DNA of 30,513 bases from the IMG/VR virus record IMGVR_UViG_3300025617_000004, positions 1 through 30,513 of that record; one strand, 5' to 3'. The position numbers and the translations under genes were made by a program. Below, piece by piece: positions 8,119 through 15,453 of the stretch; within the stretch, counting starts at the first letter, position 1; every line of letters starts with the position of its first letter. The DNA is from a virus. The notes beneath the pieces are model-generated. The model was not told the origin of the DNA and did not search any database. It saw only the letters and a program-made list of their open reading frames with translations.

Positions 8119-8726
8119 GCCATTCTCACTTTCCGCCACGGTGACACAAGAGCTTCCACGTCAGGGTCAAACTTGGTCACCCGCATCGCACCAAGATCTC
8201 CGAACCCTGCAACACCGAGCGGGGAGTCGTAGCGTTTGAACTGGCGCATAGACAGGAGGATTGTTGCCTGAACAATCTCGGTGGGTACTGAAGCGAAACC
8301 AAACACACCCTTGACCTGTACCGTCGCCTCGTAGGCATCAGTCACGCGCGGATTCCAGATAGGGAACACATAGTCGCCTATAGCGCGGATCCGTGTGTAG
8401 GGTGTGGGGATCCCACCAGCTTGCCCGTTCAAAGGCTCGAACTGGTAGTCAGTTTCTGTCCAAGTTTCTGTGAACCCGTCCCCGCTAGGCGAAGTCTTGA
8501 CGTGCTCAACACTTTGGAGATCCTCAATCTCGACGGTGAAACTATCCGTCGGAACATAGATCCTTGTATCGGTTCCAACATCGTAGAACACTCGGTCTGT
8601 GTAACCGTCAATCTCGCGTGAAGCAGACTCGATAGCAAGCTCGATGAGCGTGTCGTCAATGTTGTCCTCGATGCGGAGCGCCGATTTCACCTGGTCTAAA
8701 GTTGCGTACCCGTTTGTGATTGCCAT
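8115..8726 (-). CDS. Head-tail connector (HK97 gp6-like adaptor)
   Basis: A 203-residue protein starting MAITNGYATLDQVKSALRIEDNIDDTLIELAIESASREIDGYTDR. The N-terminal helical pattern with LIELAIESASREID is typical of gp6-like adaptors, which form a 12-13 subunit ring under the portal. The central part is beta-rich with Trp/Pro (FPIWNPRVTDAYEATVQVKG) and the end has EIVQATILLSMRQFKRYDSPLGVAGFG, a common tail of actinophage versions. It opens the joining gene block just after the GT2-like gene. Confidence 0.87.
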   Translation of the reverse strand: MAITNGYATLDQVKSALRIEDNIDDTLIELAIESASREIDGYTDRVFYDVGTDTRIYVPTDSFTVEIEDLQSVEHVKTSPSGDGFTETWTETDYQFEPLNGQAGGIPTPYTRIRAIGDYVFPIWNPRVTDAYEATVQVKGVFGFASVPTEIVQATILLSMRQFKRYDSPLGVAGFGDLGAMRVTKFDPDVEALVSPWRKVRMA

Positions 8727-8735
8727 TACACCAGT

Positions 8736-9404
8736 TTACCGCAGCCACTCGTTCCGTCTACGCCGAGTCAAAGACCAATATCCCGCGCTGTAATCGTTGC
8801 TTCGGATCTTCGCGTTGTGATATTCGAGATTGTCGCTATACACACGGTCAGCAATATTCTTAGTCGCTTCTGTCACACGGGTCGCCACGGACATATCGTA
8901 GGTTGCTCCCACCTCAATATGTTTCACGTGAAACCCGTTGTGTCTTGTACGGCGCAGATAGTCTTGATCCTCATGGTGTGTCGGAAAGAACGACTCGTCA
9001 AAAAGTCCGACGTGTCTAAGCACTTCCTCGCCTACACAGAACAGTTGGAAGAATGGTTCGGCATCAGAAAGTGTAAGCTCGTTTGTTTGTGCCTTAGACA
9101 TTTTCTCTAGATCCCCAGGCGCGAGGATTAGGTCACTTGATACGAAGAACCATCTGTCGTTATGTGGCAGGCATTTGATGCCGAGGTTCCACGACCCTGC
9201 CAACCCTAGATTTGCTGGCAGCGGAATGTAGTGAACGTTCTGAACCTTGTCGGGGAACTGTAGCGAGGTGACACCTGCACCGTTGTCTATAATGACGAGG
9301 TGCGATACTTTCATATCTATTGTGTCTAACAAGCGCTGTAGTAGATCGTAACGCCCGAACACGGGCACGATGAGGTTAGGGATCACCAGACAATCGTATT
9401 GCAC
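8736..9404 (-). CDS. GT2-like (GT-A fold) glycosyltransferase
   Basis: A 222-residue protein. Residues 10-30 (NLIVPVFGRYDLLQRLLDTID), IIDNG at 38-42, NLGLAGSWNLGI at 65-76 and the acidic FVSSD at 87-91 follow the GT2 nucleotide-sugar binding layout; SSD replaces the usual DXD. A later FDESFFPTHHEDQDYLRR resembles the GT2 ED acid-base region. The GTG start has no ribosome site, but a -10-like TAAATA sits seven bases upstream, so the mRNA may be leaderless. Lying between capsid and connector genes, it may glycosylate a virion protein; the acceptor is unknown. Confidence 0.82.
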   Translation of the reverse strand: MQYDCLVIPNLIVPVFGRYDLLQRLLDTIDMKVSHLVIIDNGAGVTSLQFPDKVQNVHYIPLPANLGLAGSWNLGIKCLPHNDRWFFVSSDLILAPGDLEKMSKAQTNELTLSDAEPFFQLFCVGEEVLRHVGLFDESFFPTHHEDQDYLRRTRHNGFHVKHIEVGATYDMSVATRVTEATKNIADRVYSDNLEYHNAKIRSNDYSAGYWSLTRRRRNEWLR

Positions 9405-9411
9405 GAGAGCG

Positions 9412-9417
9412 TATTTA
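9412..9417 (-). promoter_or_regulatory. Possible -10 element (TAAATA) for a leaderless GT2/tail mRNA
   Basis: TAAATA on the - strand ends seven bases before the GTG of the glycosyltransferase gene, so transcription would begin at or next to the start codon. No convincing -35 is seen. A promoter is needed somewhere here because the stem-loop at 9732-9766 should stop transcripts coming from the capsid gene. Weak call. Confidence 0.35.
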
Positions 9418-9466
9418 TGTGGTTATTTAGAGCTCAAAAGATTTTTGATTTTTTTTGTGTTTGGGC

Positions 9467-9495
9467 TAGACAAACTGATGGCTATCTAGTAGCCT
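9467..9495 (+). promoter_or_regulatory. Repeated promoter/operator, copy A (rightward)
   Basis: TAGACA (9467-9472), a 17-bp spacer and TAGCCT (9490-9495) match sigma-70 spacing. The inverted repeat GGCTA (9480-9484), five bases, TAGCC (9490-9494) overlaps the -10 box and is the likely operator. An A/T-rich tract precedes it, as at the other copies. It is followed by AGATATCAA and an AAACGGAGA ribosome site for the 60-residue gene at 9535. Copies B, C and D have the same geometry. Confidence 0.85.
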
Positions 9496-9534
9496 AGAGA
9501 TATCAAGGCAACACCACTAGAAACGGAGACAACG

Positions 9535-9717
9535 ATGTACAAGGTCACAGTAAACACAGTAACCTACGAAGGCAAGTCCAATTTTCTTAGCAGCTCTATC
9601 CAGCCCACCATCGAAGAAGCAAGCGACGCTATCAACGCAGAGATGCGATACCACCAAGCGCGCGGACGGGCAATCGGGCGGGATTTCAACATAGTCCTCA
9701 CTGAAGCGGAGAAGTAA
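9535..9717 (+). CDS. Small early protein of unknown function (rightward cassette A)
   Basis: A 60-residue protein starting MYKVTVNTVTYEGKSNFL, with a clear GGAGA ribosome site. It is alone in its cassette, between repeated promoter A and a strong terminator. The C-terminal layout, an Ala/Met helix then G-R-A-I-G-R-D-F-N-I-V-L-T-E, lines up by eye with NGYSHGDYTITLSE in the 63-residue protein at 27561-27752, which has the same promoter. They may be distant paralogues. No known domain. Position and promoter suggest early expression and a host-takeover or anti-defence role, which is speculation. Confidence 0.75.
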   Translation: MYKVTVNTVTYEGKSNFLSSSIQPTIEEASDAINAEMRYHQARGRAIGRDFNIVLTEAEK

Positions 9718-9731
9718 CCCCACAAACGAAA

Positions 9732-9766
9732 GATCCCCCGGACTAACCTACAAAGTCCGGGGGATC
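9732..9766. terminator. Bidirectional rho-independent terminator between cassette A and capsid
   Basis: GATCCCCCGGACT (9732-9744) and AGTCCGGGGGATC (9754-9766) form a perfect 13-bp GC-rich stem with a 9-base loop. On the - strand it is followed by TTTCGTTTG, a fair U-tract, so it should end capsid transcripts; from the other side it would end cassette A. It sits in the 68-bp gap between two convergent genes. Confidence 0.88.
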
Positions 9767-9785
9767 AATCTCGTTACGTCGGTAT

Positions 9786-10955
9786 TTAGCTTGCGCCTCC
9801 GACGAAGTGACGGACGTGACCGGCGTGGGTCAGGTCGCCATCAACCCGCATCGTGAAGCGGTAAGTGATGGTGTCCGTGTTGAAGGCGTAGTCAGACGAG
9901 GAAGCAACCTGCAACCCGCCAGCCATACGCACCTTGTAGCTGGGGAAGTGACCGAACAGAACCGACTTGGCGTCAATCGCCGGGGCAGCAACGTTCGGGT
10001 TTTCGATTACATCGAATCCAGCGAAGGTGTCAGGCTGTCCAACGCCGACCTGGTACAGGTAGTTGCCGGCAGTGTCTTTCAGCTTACGCATCGCACCGAT
10101 AGCCTGACCAGATGCCATATAACCGGTTCCGGGCAGACGGCGAACGAGTCCATCAACACCGGAGTATGCCAGGTCAATCAGCTCGTCAGCAGTGAACGCA
10201 CCAGTCACGCCAGTGCCACCAACGACACCCTCGGACGAAGCGGTAACAATACCGTTAGGCTTGCTCGATCCGTCACCGGTGGTCAGAGCAGCGTTCACAG
10301 CGGTACCGATTCCGTTACCAGCCTGCTCAGCCAAGTGCGACTCAATGTTGAAGCCAGCGTCTGAAACCAGTTCAGCAGCAACGGGGATCAACAGACCGTA
10401 CTTGTAAGCACCAAGCGTGATGCTTGAGTAGGTGGGCTCGGACTCGTCGAGAGCAGCACCAGCACCCTTGAGGGTTGCAGCGCTGTACGCGGTGAGAGTC
10501 GGGATTGTGAGATCTTCACCGGAGCTGGTGTTGATCATTTCGGAGACCTCAAGCATTGGGCCAACGAGTCGTGCTACATCGAACACCTGGTCGAAGAACG
10601 ACTTGGGTACGGTGTTAGCCGAGGGAACCAGCGTTGCACGCTGTTCAAACTCGTGTCCACGGATTTCGCCGGTTGCGATCTCACGAAGGATGTCGCCAGT
10701 GGAACGCTCCTCGCGTGCCTCGGCGGGAACAAAACCGCGAGCTGCTTCTTCGGCTTCGGAACGGCGTGCTTCGTTGCGGGTTGCAACAGCTACTGCCTCG
10801 TCAGCGCGAACGATGTCAGCCTCAATGCGGTTGATCTTTTCAAGTTCAGCAGAGTCAAGCCCACGGCTATCCTGCTCGGCACCCTCAATGACCTCACGGA
10901 TTTGCGAAGTCAGGTTGGCGCGAAGCTCCTGCTGAGTCTTTACGAACTCAGACAT
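9786..10955 (-). CDS. Major capsid protein (HK97 fold)
   Basis: A 389-residue protein with AGGAG upstream of its ATG. Residues about 1-75 are a charged coiled coil (SQIREVIEGAEQ, ELEKINRIEADIVRADEAVAVATRN), the scaffold-like delta domain that the phage protease removes during maturation. The rest has HK97 capsid features: FFDQVFDVARLVGPMLEVSEMINTSSGEDLTIPTL, then ESHLAEQAGNGIGTAVNAALTTGDGSSKPNGIV and a C-terminal FDVIENPNVAAPAIDAKSVLFGHF. Unlike most HK97 phages, it is separated from the protease by a rightward cassette and from the tail genes by a terminator, so it appears to be its own transcription unit. Confidence 0.96.
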   Translation of the reverse strand: MSEFVKTQQELRANLTSQIREVIEGAEQDSRGLDSAELEKINRIEADIVRADEAVAVATRNEARRSEAEEAARGFVPAEAREERSTGDILREIATGEIRGHEFEQRATLVPSANTVPKSFFDQVFDVARLVGPMLEVSEMINTSSGEDLTIPTLTAYSAATLKGAGAALDESEPTYSSITLGAYKYGLLIPVAAELVSDAGFNIESHLAEQAGNGIGTAVNAALTTGDGSSKPNGIVTASSEGVVGGTGVTGAFTADELIDLAYSGVDGLVRRLPGTGYMASGQAIGAMRKLKDTAGNYLYQVGVGQPDTFAGFDVIENPNVAAPAIDAKSVLFGHFPSYKVRMAGGLQVASSSDYAFNTDTITYRFTMRVDGDLTHAGHVRHFVGGAS

Positions 10956-11147
10956 ATTTTCTCCTGTTAGTTAGGTGTACAGATATCCGTGGCGGTTCCG
11001 CTCAACGGCGAGGTCGGTAGTGGCTCCACTTTCCCGACATATCTATGGTACCGAAAAAAATGTTTGGATATGGATTAGACAAATCGGTGGCTATGTAGTA
11101 GCCTAGATATATCAAGGGGAGATCCCCACAAAGAAACGGAGAAACCA
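10956..11147. other. Divergent control region between capsid and cassette B
   Basis: 192 non-coding bases. The right half holds repeated promoter B. The left half must hold the capsid leader: AGGAG lies 10965-10969 on the - strand, and a TACCATAGATAT element (about 11036-11050) is a possible -10 region, but no clear -35 is seen. An A7 tract at 11054-11060 lies between. No open frame with a ribosome site is visible. Confidence 0.6.
11076..11104 (+). promoter_or_regulatory. Repeated promoter/operator, copy B (rightward)
   Basis: TAGACA (11076-11081), 17 bp, TAGCCT (11099-11104), with inverted repeat GGCTA (11089-11093) and TAGCC (11099-11103). It continues AGATATATCAAGG, then a GGGGAGATCCCC palindrome in the leader and an AAACGGAGAAACCA ribosome site for the GTG at 11148. 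Geometry identical to copies A, C and D. Confidence 0.85.
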
Positions 11148-11297
11148 GTGAACACCAGCGAACAGATCCAACACCTAGAACGGAAGATCAAGCGGTTCTA
11201 CAAATTTCAAGCTCAGCACAAAGATAGCCGGGTCGGAATCGTGACAAGTTTCTATATTGACGAGCTATGGGCAGAGCTCGCAGAACTCAAGAAGTAA
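11148..11297 (+). CDS. Small helical protein of unknown function (cassette B, first gene)
   Basis: A 49-residue protein with GTG start, six bases after an AACGGAGAAA ribosome site. It opens MNTSEQIQHLERKIKRFYKFQ and ends LWAELAELKK, so it is mostly helix, very charged, with Leu spacing suiting a short coiled coil. First gene behind repeated promoter B. The next gene repeats the same ACGGAGAAACCAGTG leader, which suggests a duplicated translation signal. Function unknown. Confidence 0.72.
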   Translation: MNTSEQIQHLERKIKRFYKFQAQHKDSRVGIVTSFYIDELWAELAELKK

Positions 11298-11308
11298 CGG
11301 AGAAACCA

Positions 11309-11476
11309 GTGAAGATTTCAAAGTTCAACCTACTCAAGGGGACACTCAACGAACTGAACCTCAAGATCGCTACCCTTCAGGAACTGGAAGCGGATAGGGC
11401 AGATATAGACGAGCTAGTCCGCGAGCGCACCAAGATCCAGTGGGCAATCGCAGACGAGATCAGCAAGAACAGCTAG
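11309..11476 (+). CDS. Small coiled-coil protein of unknown function (cassette B)
   Basis: A 55-residue protein. I use the GTG at 11309-11311 because a CGGAGAAACCA leader precedes it and longer readings enter the previous gene. Sequence MKISKFNLLKGTLNELNLKIATL then LEADRADIDELVRERTKIQW shows clear Leu/Ile heptads, so a coiled coil is likely. It could pair with the equally small protein before it. No known family recognised. Confidence 0.72.
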   Translation: MKISKFNLLKGTLNELNLKIATLQELEADRADIDELVRERTKIQWAIADEISKNS

Positions 11477-11490
11477 AAACGGAGAACACG

Positions 11491-11916
11491 ATGCAAACAT
11501 TTCTACCAGACCACAGCTACTTCGTCAGCGCTAGGATCCTAGACCGACAAAGACTAGGGAAGCAACGAGTCGAGGCGTACCAGATCCTACGGGCGCTCCG
11601 TGGCGAAAGCAAGGGTTGGGTCAATCACCCAGCCACCAGGATGTGGCGAGGCTACGAGAATAGTCTTATCCTCTACACACAAGTTATGTGCGACGAGTGG
11701 ACAAGCCGTGGATACAAGGACAGCATCAAAGACAAGGTCGAAGCTATGCTTCCTGATTACCCCTACTACTATGCCCCCCCGTGGCTAACCTACGACCTCA
11801 TCAGAACACACCAATCTAACCTAGTAAGGAAAGACCCCACCTATTATCAACCTATGTTCCCAGGCGTGCCAGACGATCTCGCATACCTGTGGCCAGTAAC
11901 GGAGGACAACCGATGA
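11491..11916 (+). CDS. Pyrimidine dimer DNA glycosylase (MSMEG_6572-like, endonuclease V family)
   Basis: A 141-residue protein with ATG at 11491 after CGGAGAACACG. The start MQTFLPDHSYFVSARILDRQRLGKQRVEAYQILRAL and the motif WVNHPATRMWRGYENSLILYTQVMCDEWTSRGYKD closely follow the actinobacterial MSMEG_6572-type family related to phage T4 endonuclease V (DenV). Such enzymes cut the glycosyl bond at UV-made pyrimidine dimers and nick the abasic site. Length fits. In a 30-kb genome it points to life in sunlit water. It lies in cassette B with early-type control, consistent with prompt repair of incoming DNA. Confidence 0.86.
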   Translation: MQTFLPDHSYFVSARILDRQRLGKQRVEAYQILRALRGESKGWVNHPATRMWRGYENSLILYTQVMCDEWTSRGYKDSIKDKVEAMLPDYPYYYAPPWLTYDLIRTHQSNLVRKDPTYYQPMFPGVPDDLAYLWPVTEDNR

Positions 11917-12197
11917 GAGAACTATCAGACCAGACAATCAAGATGCTCGTGTTTAGAGATCCCACACTCAAGCAAGCAGCTGACCGATACAAGTATTGCT
12001 GGACACTATTACCAGATGCAGTCTACGAGTTAGACATAGCAGTCAAAAAGTCAATGCGGAACAACTACCTTGAGGACACACCACAGATCCAGTTCCTCAG
12101 AGAGAACGTGGAACTGATCACTCAGGAGATGGATATCTCCGAGGGGATCTTACGGGATGCTCTCAGTCTTGAGTATCAGCGGTTCGAGTTTCCATAG
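11913..12197 (+). CDS. Hypothetical helical protein (cassette B, last gene)
   Basis: A 94-residue protein whose ATG overlaps the stop of the glycosylase gene as ATGA, with GGAGGA just upstream. It is largely helical (TLKQAADRYKYCWTLLPDAVYELDIAVKKSM, then LRENVELITQEMDISEGILRDAL) and acidic. No family recognised. Its end overlaps the convergent leftward 63-residue gene by 35 bases, and I see no terminator between the two transcription units. Confidence 0.75.
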   Translation: MRELSDQTIKMLVFRDPTLKQAADRYKYCWTLLPDAVYELDIAVKKSMRNNYLEDTPQIQFLRENVELITQEMDISEGILRDALSLEYQRFEFP

Positions 12198-12354
12198 ACT
12201 CAACTACCCGCTTCTGCTTCCCACGGGTCGCATCCGGTTCGTCAAGCTTGTGGATCTCATCCGCCATCTGTGCAGCGAGTGAAGCGATGGAACCCGATAC
12301 AGGGTTGCCAGCAACTTTGAGAATAGTCTTTTTGATTTCGTCTACAGTAGCCAT
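12163..12354 (-). CDS. Small protein downstream of the protease
   Basis: A 63-residue protein, MATVDEIKKTILKVAGNPVSGSIASLAAQMADEIHKLDEP, then a polar tail. Its ATG overlaps the protease stop as TAATG. Similar short helical proteins follow the protease in other environmental siphophages. Function unknown; the place in the head operon suggests a virion or assembly role. Its last 35 bases run through the convergent cassette B gene. Confidence 0.7.
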   Translation of the reverse strand: MATVDEIKKTILKVAGNPVSGSIASLAAQMADEIHKLDEPDATRGKQKRVVESMETRTADTQD

Positions 12355-13652
12355 TAGAGTCCCATCAGTAGTTCGAGTTTCTTCTTTTTGAGCTCAAGCA
12401 TTTCAAGCGATGTGTCAGCCTTTGCTTCCTCATCAGTTTCCGGTGCCAGCTTGTCAAGCACACGCTCAAGTAGCTGGCGGTCATCCTCAGTAATGTTGTC
12501 GCCTAGCTCAACCTTGAGTAAAGCATCTGCCAGAGAGTCTGCATCAACATCGGTGCGCTCGGCTAATCTCTCTAACCCACGGACTGCTGTAGTCCCAGCG
12601 GTGGCTGTGTAGGCGGGGAAAGCAACAATACTGACCTCGTGTAGCCTCACTTCGCTCAAGGTACGCTCAGATCCATCCTCTGACCAGCTGTCACCGTTAC
12701 GGGGAACCGAGAAACCAAACGACATAGAGTCTACATCGCCACGGCGGATCAACTCGGATGTGTCCCGTCCTGTAGTCGTGTTAGGCAACATAGCCCACAC
12801 ACGCAACCCACGCTCGTCCTCAGACAGCTTGAGAGTGCCAGCCCTAGTAGATCCCAAGACCTCACCCGCGCTGTGGTTCCACAACAGTTTGATGTCATTA
12901 CGAGATTTCAGTGAACGAGTAAACGCGCCGGGTGCAATCTTCTCGGTGAACGGCAACGGTTGCGATGGAGAATCGAACATTGCAGCGTAACCCTCAAAGG
13001 TCATACCTTCGCTGGTTTCACGGATCTCAAACTCCGTCGGACTCATTCTTGTTTCTAGATCTGCCACAACATTCCCCACTGTTCTTTCGGCATTTTCTTC
13101 TTTCAGTCTACCAACTACACCTTGCGCATACGACAAGGCTCGCTCCGCCGCACGCTTACTTGGCCCACTGCCCCACAGCAAGTGCGCTACTACACCCGCG
13201 CTCGGGTAATCTTCGTTGTCGGGATCCGCAGCAGGAGCATCAAGGTCGCCCATATGACGGGCAATCCACGCTGCTAACCGAACCCATTTGTCAGCTGTGA
13301 CATTACCAGCTGCCATAGCGCGAGCTTCACGAACTGTCTGTGGACGTAATCCGCCACCTGATAACCCTTCCTCGTGGTATTTCAACCCTTGTCTTGCAGC
13401 TGCACGCATATACGCTGGTGGGGTCAAATCTACTTGTCGGCGTTCGCCGTCACGAGGCTGCCAAGCGTTACAGTACTGTCCGCCCTCAACATATTCGTCC
13501 CACCGCTCACAGAAAGCGCGACCTTCGCTATCAAGGTTTTGCTCGTCAAAGAATATGCAGTTACCGCAAGCACGCCCCTCGGGAACATCCTCGCTAGTTG
13601 CGGGACGAAAGTTGTCGGGGAGATCTCGGATTGCCTCGTCGCTTGTAGTCAT
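12354..13652 (-). CDS. HK97-family prohead protease with large N-terminal extension
   Basis: A 432-residue protein, about twice the usual size. The serine protease domain is near residues 205-360: FEGYAAMFDSPSQPLPFTEKIAPGAF, LLWNHS with His260, and VDSMSFGF with Ser309/311, the His and Ser landmarks of the family. It cleaves the capsid delta domain and itself inside the prohead. The N-terminal 200 residues add a four-Cys cluster (Cys29, 32, 48, 61), which could bind metal or an iron-sulfur centre. They also add a helical segment with YMRAAARQGLKYHEEGLSG and WVRLAAWIARHMGD. The C-terminus is an acidic then Lys-rich coil (LEMLELKKKKLELL). Confidence 0.9.
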   Translation of the reverse strand: MTTSDEAIRDLPDNFRPATSEDVPEGRACGNCIFFDEQNLDSEGRAFCERWDEYVEGGQYCNAWQPRDGERRQVDLTPPAYMRAAARQGLKYHEEGLSGGGLRPQTVREARAMAAGNVTADKWVRLAAWIARHMGDLDAPAADPDNEDYPSAGVVAHLLWGSGPSKRAAERALSYAQGVVGRLKEENAERTVGNVVADLETRMSPTEFEIRETSEGMTFEGYAAMFDSPSQPLPFTEKIAPGAFTRSLKSRNDIKLLWNHSAGEVLGSTRAGTLKLSEDERGLRVWAMLPNTTTGRDTSELIRRGDVDSMSFGFSVPRNGDSWSEDGSERTLSEVRLHEVSIVAFPAYTATAGTTAVRGLERLAERTDVDADSLADALLKVELGDNITEDDRQLLERVLDKLAPETDEEAKADTSLEMLELKKKKLELLMGL

Positions 13653-13930
13653 TAGTCGAGTTTCTGTATCCTAACGACGTGGACAGTCGGCGTACCCGAA
13701 CCTGCTATCGCCCAAAGCTTATCCCCTGGACCTAACGTCATTTGTATTGTTTCAGCGCTGTGCAAGTGCAAACCGTTAGCAGAGGTGACACTCTCATTGC
13801 CAAGAAACACGCTAGTAGACTCGGAGTGTTCCGCGTCGTGGATAATCACATCCTGTGGCATATTGTCAGCGCCAGCTATTAGCGTAGCGGTTGATGTGTT
13901 CAAAGTAACGTGGTGGTTGAGTATCGGCAT
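13652..13930 (-). CDS. Small beta-rich protein between portal and protease
   Basis: A 92-residue protein, MPILNHHVTLNTSTATLI, then STSVFLGNESVTSANGLHLHSAETIQMTLGPGDKLWAI and TPTVHVVRIQK. Its alternating strand pattern suggests a small beta-barrel or jelly roll. Both ends overlap neighbours by one base (TAATG), so it is fully embedded in the head operon. A head decoration or minor capsid protein is possible, but nothing proves this. Confidence 0.7.
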   Translation of the reverse strand: MPILNHHVTLNTSTATLIAGADNMPQDVIIHDAEHSESTSVFLGNESVTSANGLHLHSAETIQMTLGPGDKLWAIAGSGTPTVHVVRIQKLD

Positions 13931-15303
13931 TAGACAACCTCATCTTTGTAGACCGACTCAGGATCTTCAGGGTCAATCATCGAAACAGGTTGCAGCTGTG
14001 TAGACGGTACACCAGTGTGGTCAATACTCGGTAGGTCAAGTGCCTGCAACACGCTAGCCGGATCGAACCCTGCATACACAAGGTCACGAGCCATTGACAC
14101 TCGTTCCCTCTGCGCGTTTAGACGAGAGTCGCTTACATCCACATTTGCCAAAGGCACCCGCACCTTGCTTGCTGACTCGTCTACTTGTGGCGCTAGATCC
14201 TCAAGGGCACGAGCCTCGTTGATAGTGAGGAACCCTGACTGCATAGCCGTCGAGTATGCGGAGAACCGTGACTGAATATCGGCGCGGAGCAGCCCGTCAA
14301 GGTTGAACTTGAGGAACGCACCCGACCCGTTAGCGCCACGTTCTAGCAACGGGTTGAAAGCACCCTCGATTTTGGTGAGGATCGGGCGCAAGCCGTGTGT
14401 AACCCAAGCAAGGTTGTTCTGTTCAACGCTAGCGTAGCTGTTCGTGCCTGGTAGACCGAGCAGGTGCGGTGGAACATTGAAAGCGCGAGCAATATCCTCT
14501 ACCGCTAACCTACGAGCCTCAATAGCTTGGGACTGTTGTGGGTCAATCTGTGTAGATTTGAAAGTCGCGCCACCTGTGAGCACACCTGTCTTGTGCCCTT
14601 TACGCCAACCCTTGTGACGGTTATCAAACCCAGCTGTTAGCTGTTTTGCCTGTTCCTCGGTGAGGTTCCCTGGGAACTCAATAACACCGTTCAGGTTTGT
14701 GCCCTGCCCGAAGAACGTACTAGCAAATCTTTCGAGCGCGAGCGCCAGCCCGAACGACTCCTTGAGTGCCTTGACACGGGATACACCACGAACATTCCCT
14801 GGGGAGAGAACATCAGGAATGTAAACAATCTCGTCCGTGGTTAGTGGTTTGCCCTCACCCTCGACAGTAAACACTAAACGACCCACACTGTTCCGCTGTA
14901 CCTCTACAGTTTGCGGGTTCAATACGGTGAGGGTTGCCACCTCGCCACGAGTGTTGTAGTACGCGCGAATAAACGCATTACCCTCTAACAGCATCGAAAC
15001 AACAACCGAGTTCCAGAAAGCCTCAGCAGGAAGATCAGCGTCAGGTTTACGCAACCACTGTGGTCGTGGGGATAGCTCTACCCGTGTGTCAGCTTCGCGC
15101 TTGTAAGCGTGTAGGGGAAGCGTGGAGATAGTGTCAGCGATAAGCGACACCGCAGAGAACACAGCGTTTACGCCAAAGACTGTATCTGCATCTATGCGCA
15201 CACCTGACTCTGTGCCGATAGCTACATCATCACCCGCAGCAAATAACGACTGATATGAGATTGCCCTAGCCTCGCCAGGGTTGATAATACGATTAAGGAT
15301 CAC
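13930..15303 (-). CDS. Portal protein (HK97 family)
   Basis: A 457-residue protein starting at GTG 15301-15303 (MILNRIINPGEARAISYQSLF), which overlaps the TGA of the upstream membrane protein as GTGA. An upstream start would give a Cys-rich stretch unlike portals and read through that gene. Family features are VNAVFSAVSLIADTISTLPLHAYKR, WNSVVVSMLLEGNAFIRAYYN, VVYIPD-like EIVYIPDVLS, and the well-conserved RAFNVPPHLLGLPGTNSYASVEQNNLAWV. It makes the 12-subunit ring through which DNA enters the head, docking the terminase during packaging. Confidence 0.95.
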   Translation of the reverse strand: MILNRIINPGEARAISYQSLFAAGDDVAIGTESGVRIDADTVFGVNAVFSAVSLIADTISTLPLHAYKREADTRVELSPRPQWLRKPDADLPAEAFWNSVVVSMLLEGNAFIRAYYNTRGEVATLTVLNPQTVEVQRNSVGRLVFTVEGEGKPLTTDEIVYIPDVLSPGNVRGVSRVKALKESFGLALALERFASTFFGQGTNLNGVIEFPGNLTEEQAKQLTAGFDNRHKGWRKGHKTGVLTGGATFKSTQIDPQQSQAIEARRLAVEDIARAFNVPPHLLGLPGTNSYASVEQNNLAWVTHGLRPILTKIEGAFNPLLERGANGSGAFLKFNLDGLLRADIQSRFSAYSTAMQSGFLTINEARALEDLAPQVDESASKVRVPLANVDVSDSRLNAQRERVSMARDLVYAGFDPASVLQALDLPSIDHTGVPSTQLQPVSMIDPEDPESVYKDEVV

Positions 15304-15446
15304 TGGTTTTGCCCAACTACGAATCCGACAAGGATGGCTACCCCACCGGCTACAACAAGCCCGGCAGGAACAGACCACAAAAGAACGCCTATGGTGATAC
15401 CCGCAAATCCGGCTACCTGTAGAACACTAGCAATAACTCGTTTCAT
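15300..15446 (-). CDS. Small membrane protein between terminase and portal
   Basis: A 48-residue protein, MKRVIASVLQVAGFAGITIG then LLWSVPAGLVVAGGVAILVGFVV, ending GQNQ. It has two hydrophobic segments separated by WSVPAG, so two membrane helices with both ends probably cytoplasmic. Its stop overlaps the portal start (GTGA), which is good evidence that it is translated. Similar tiny membrane proteins sit at this exact place in other actinophages. Function unknown. Confidence 0.78.
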   Translation of the reverse strand: MKRVIASVLQVAGFAGITIGVLLWSVPAGLVVAGGVAILVGFVVGQNQ

Positions 15447-15453
15447 AACACGC

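Noticed and set aside
10432-10935. 167-residue + strand frame over capsid
   Set aside because: Shadow of the capsid coiled coil; no start signal and Ser/Arg-rich composition.
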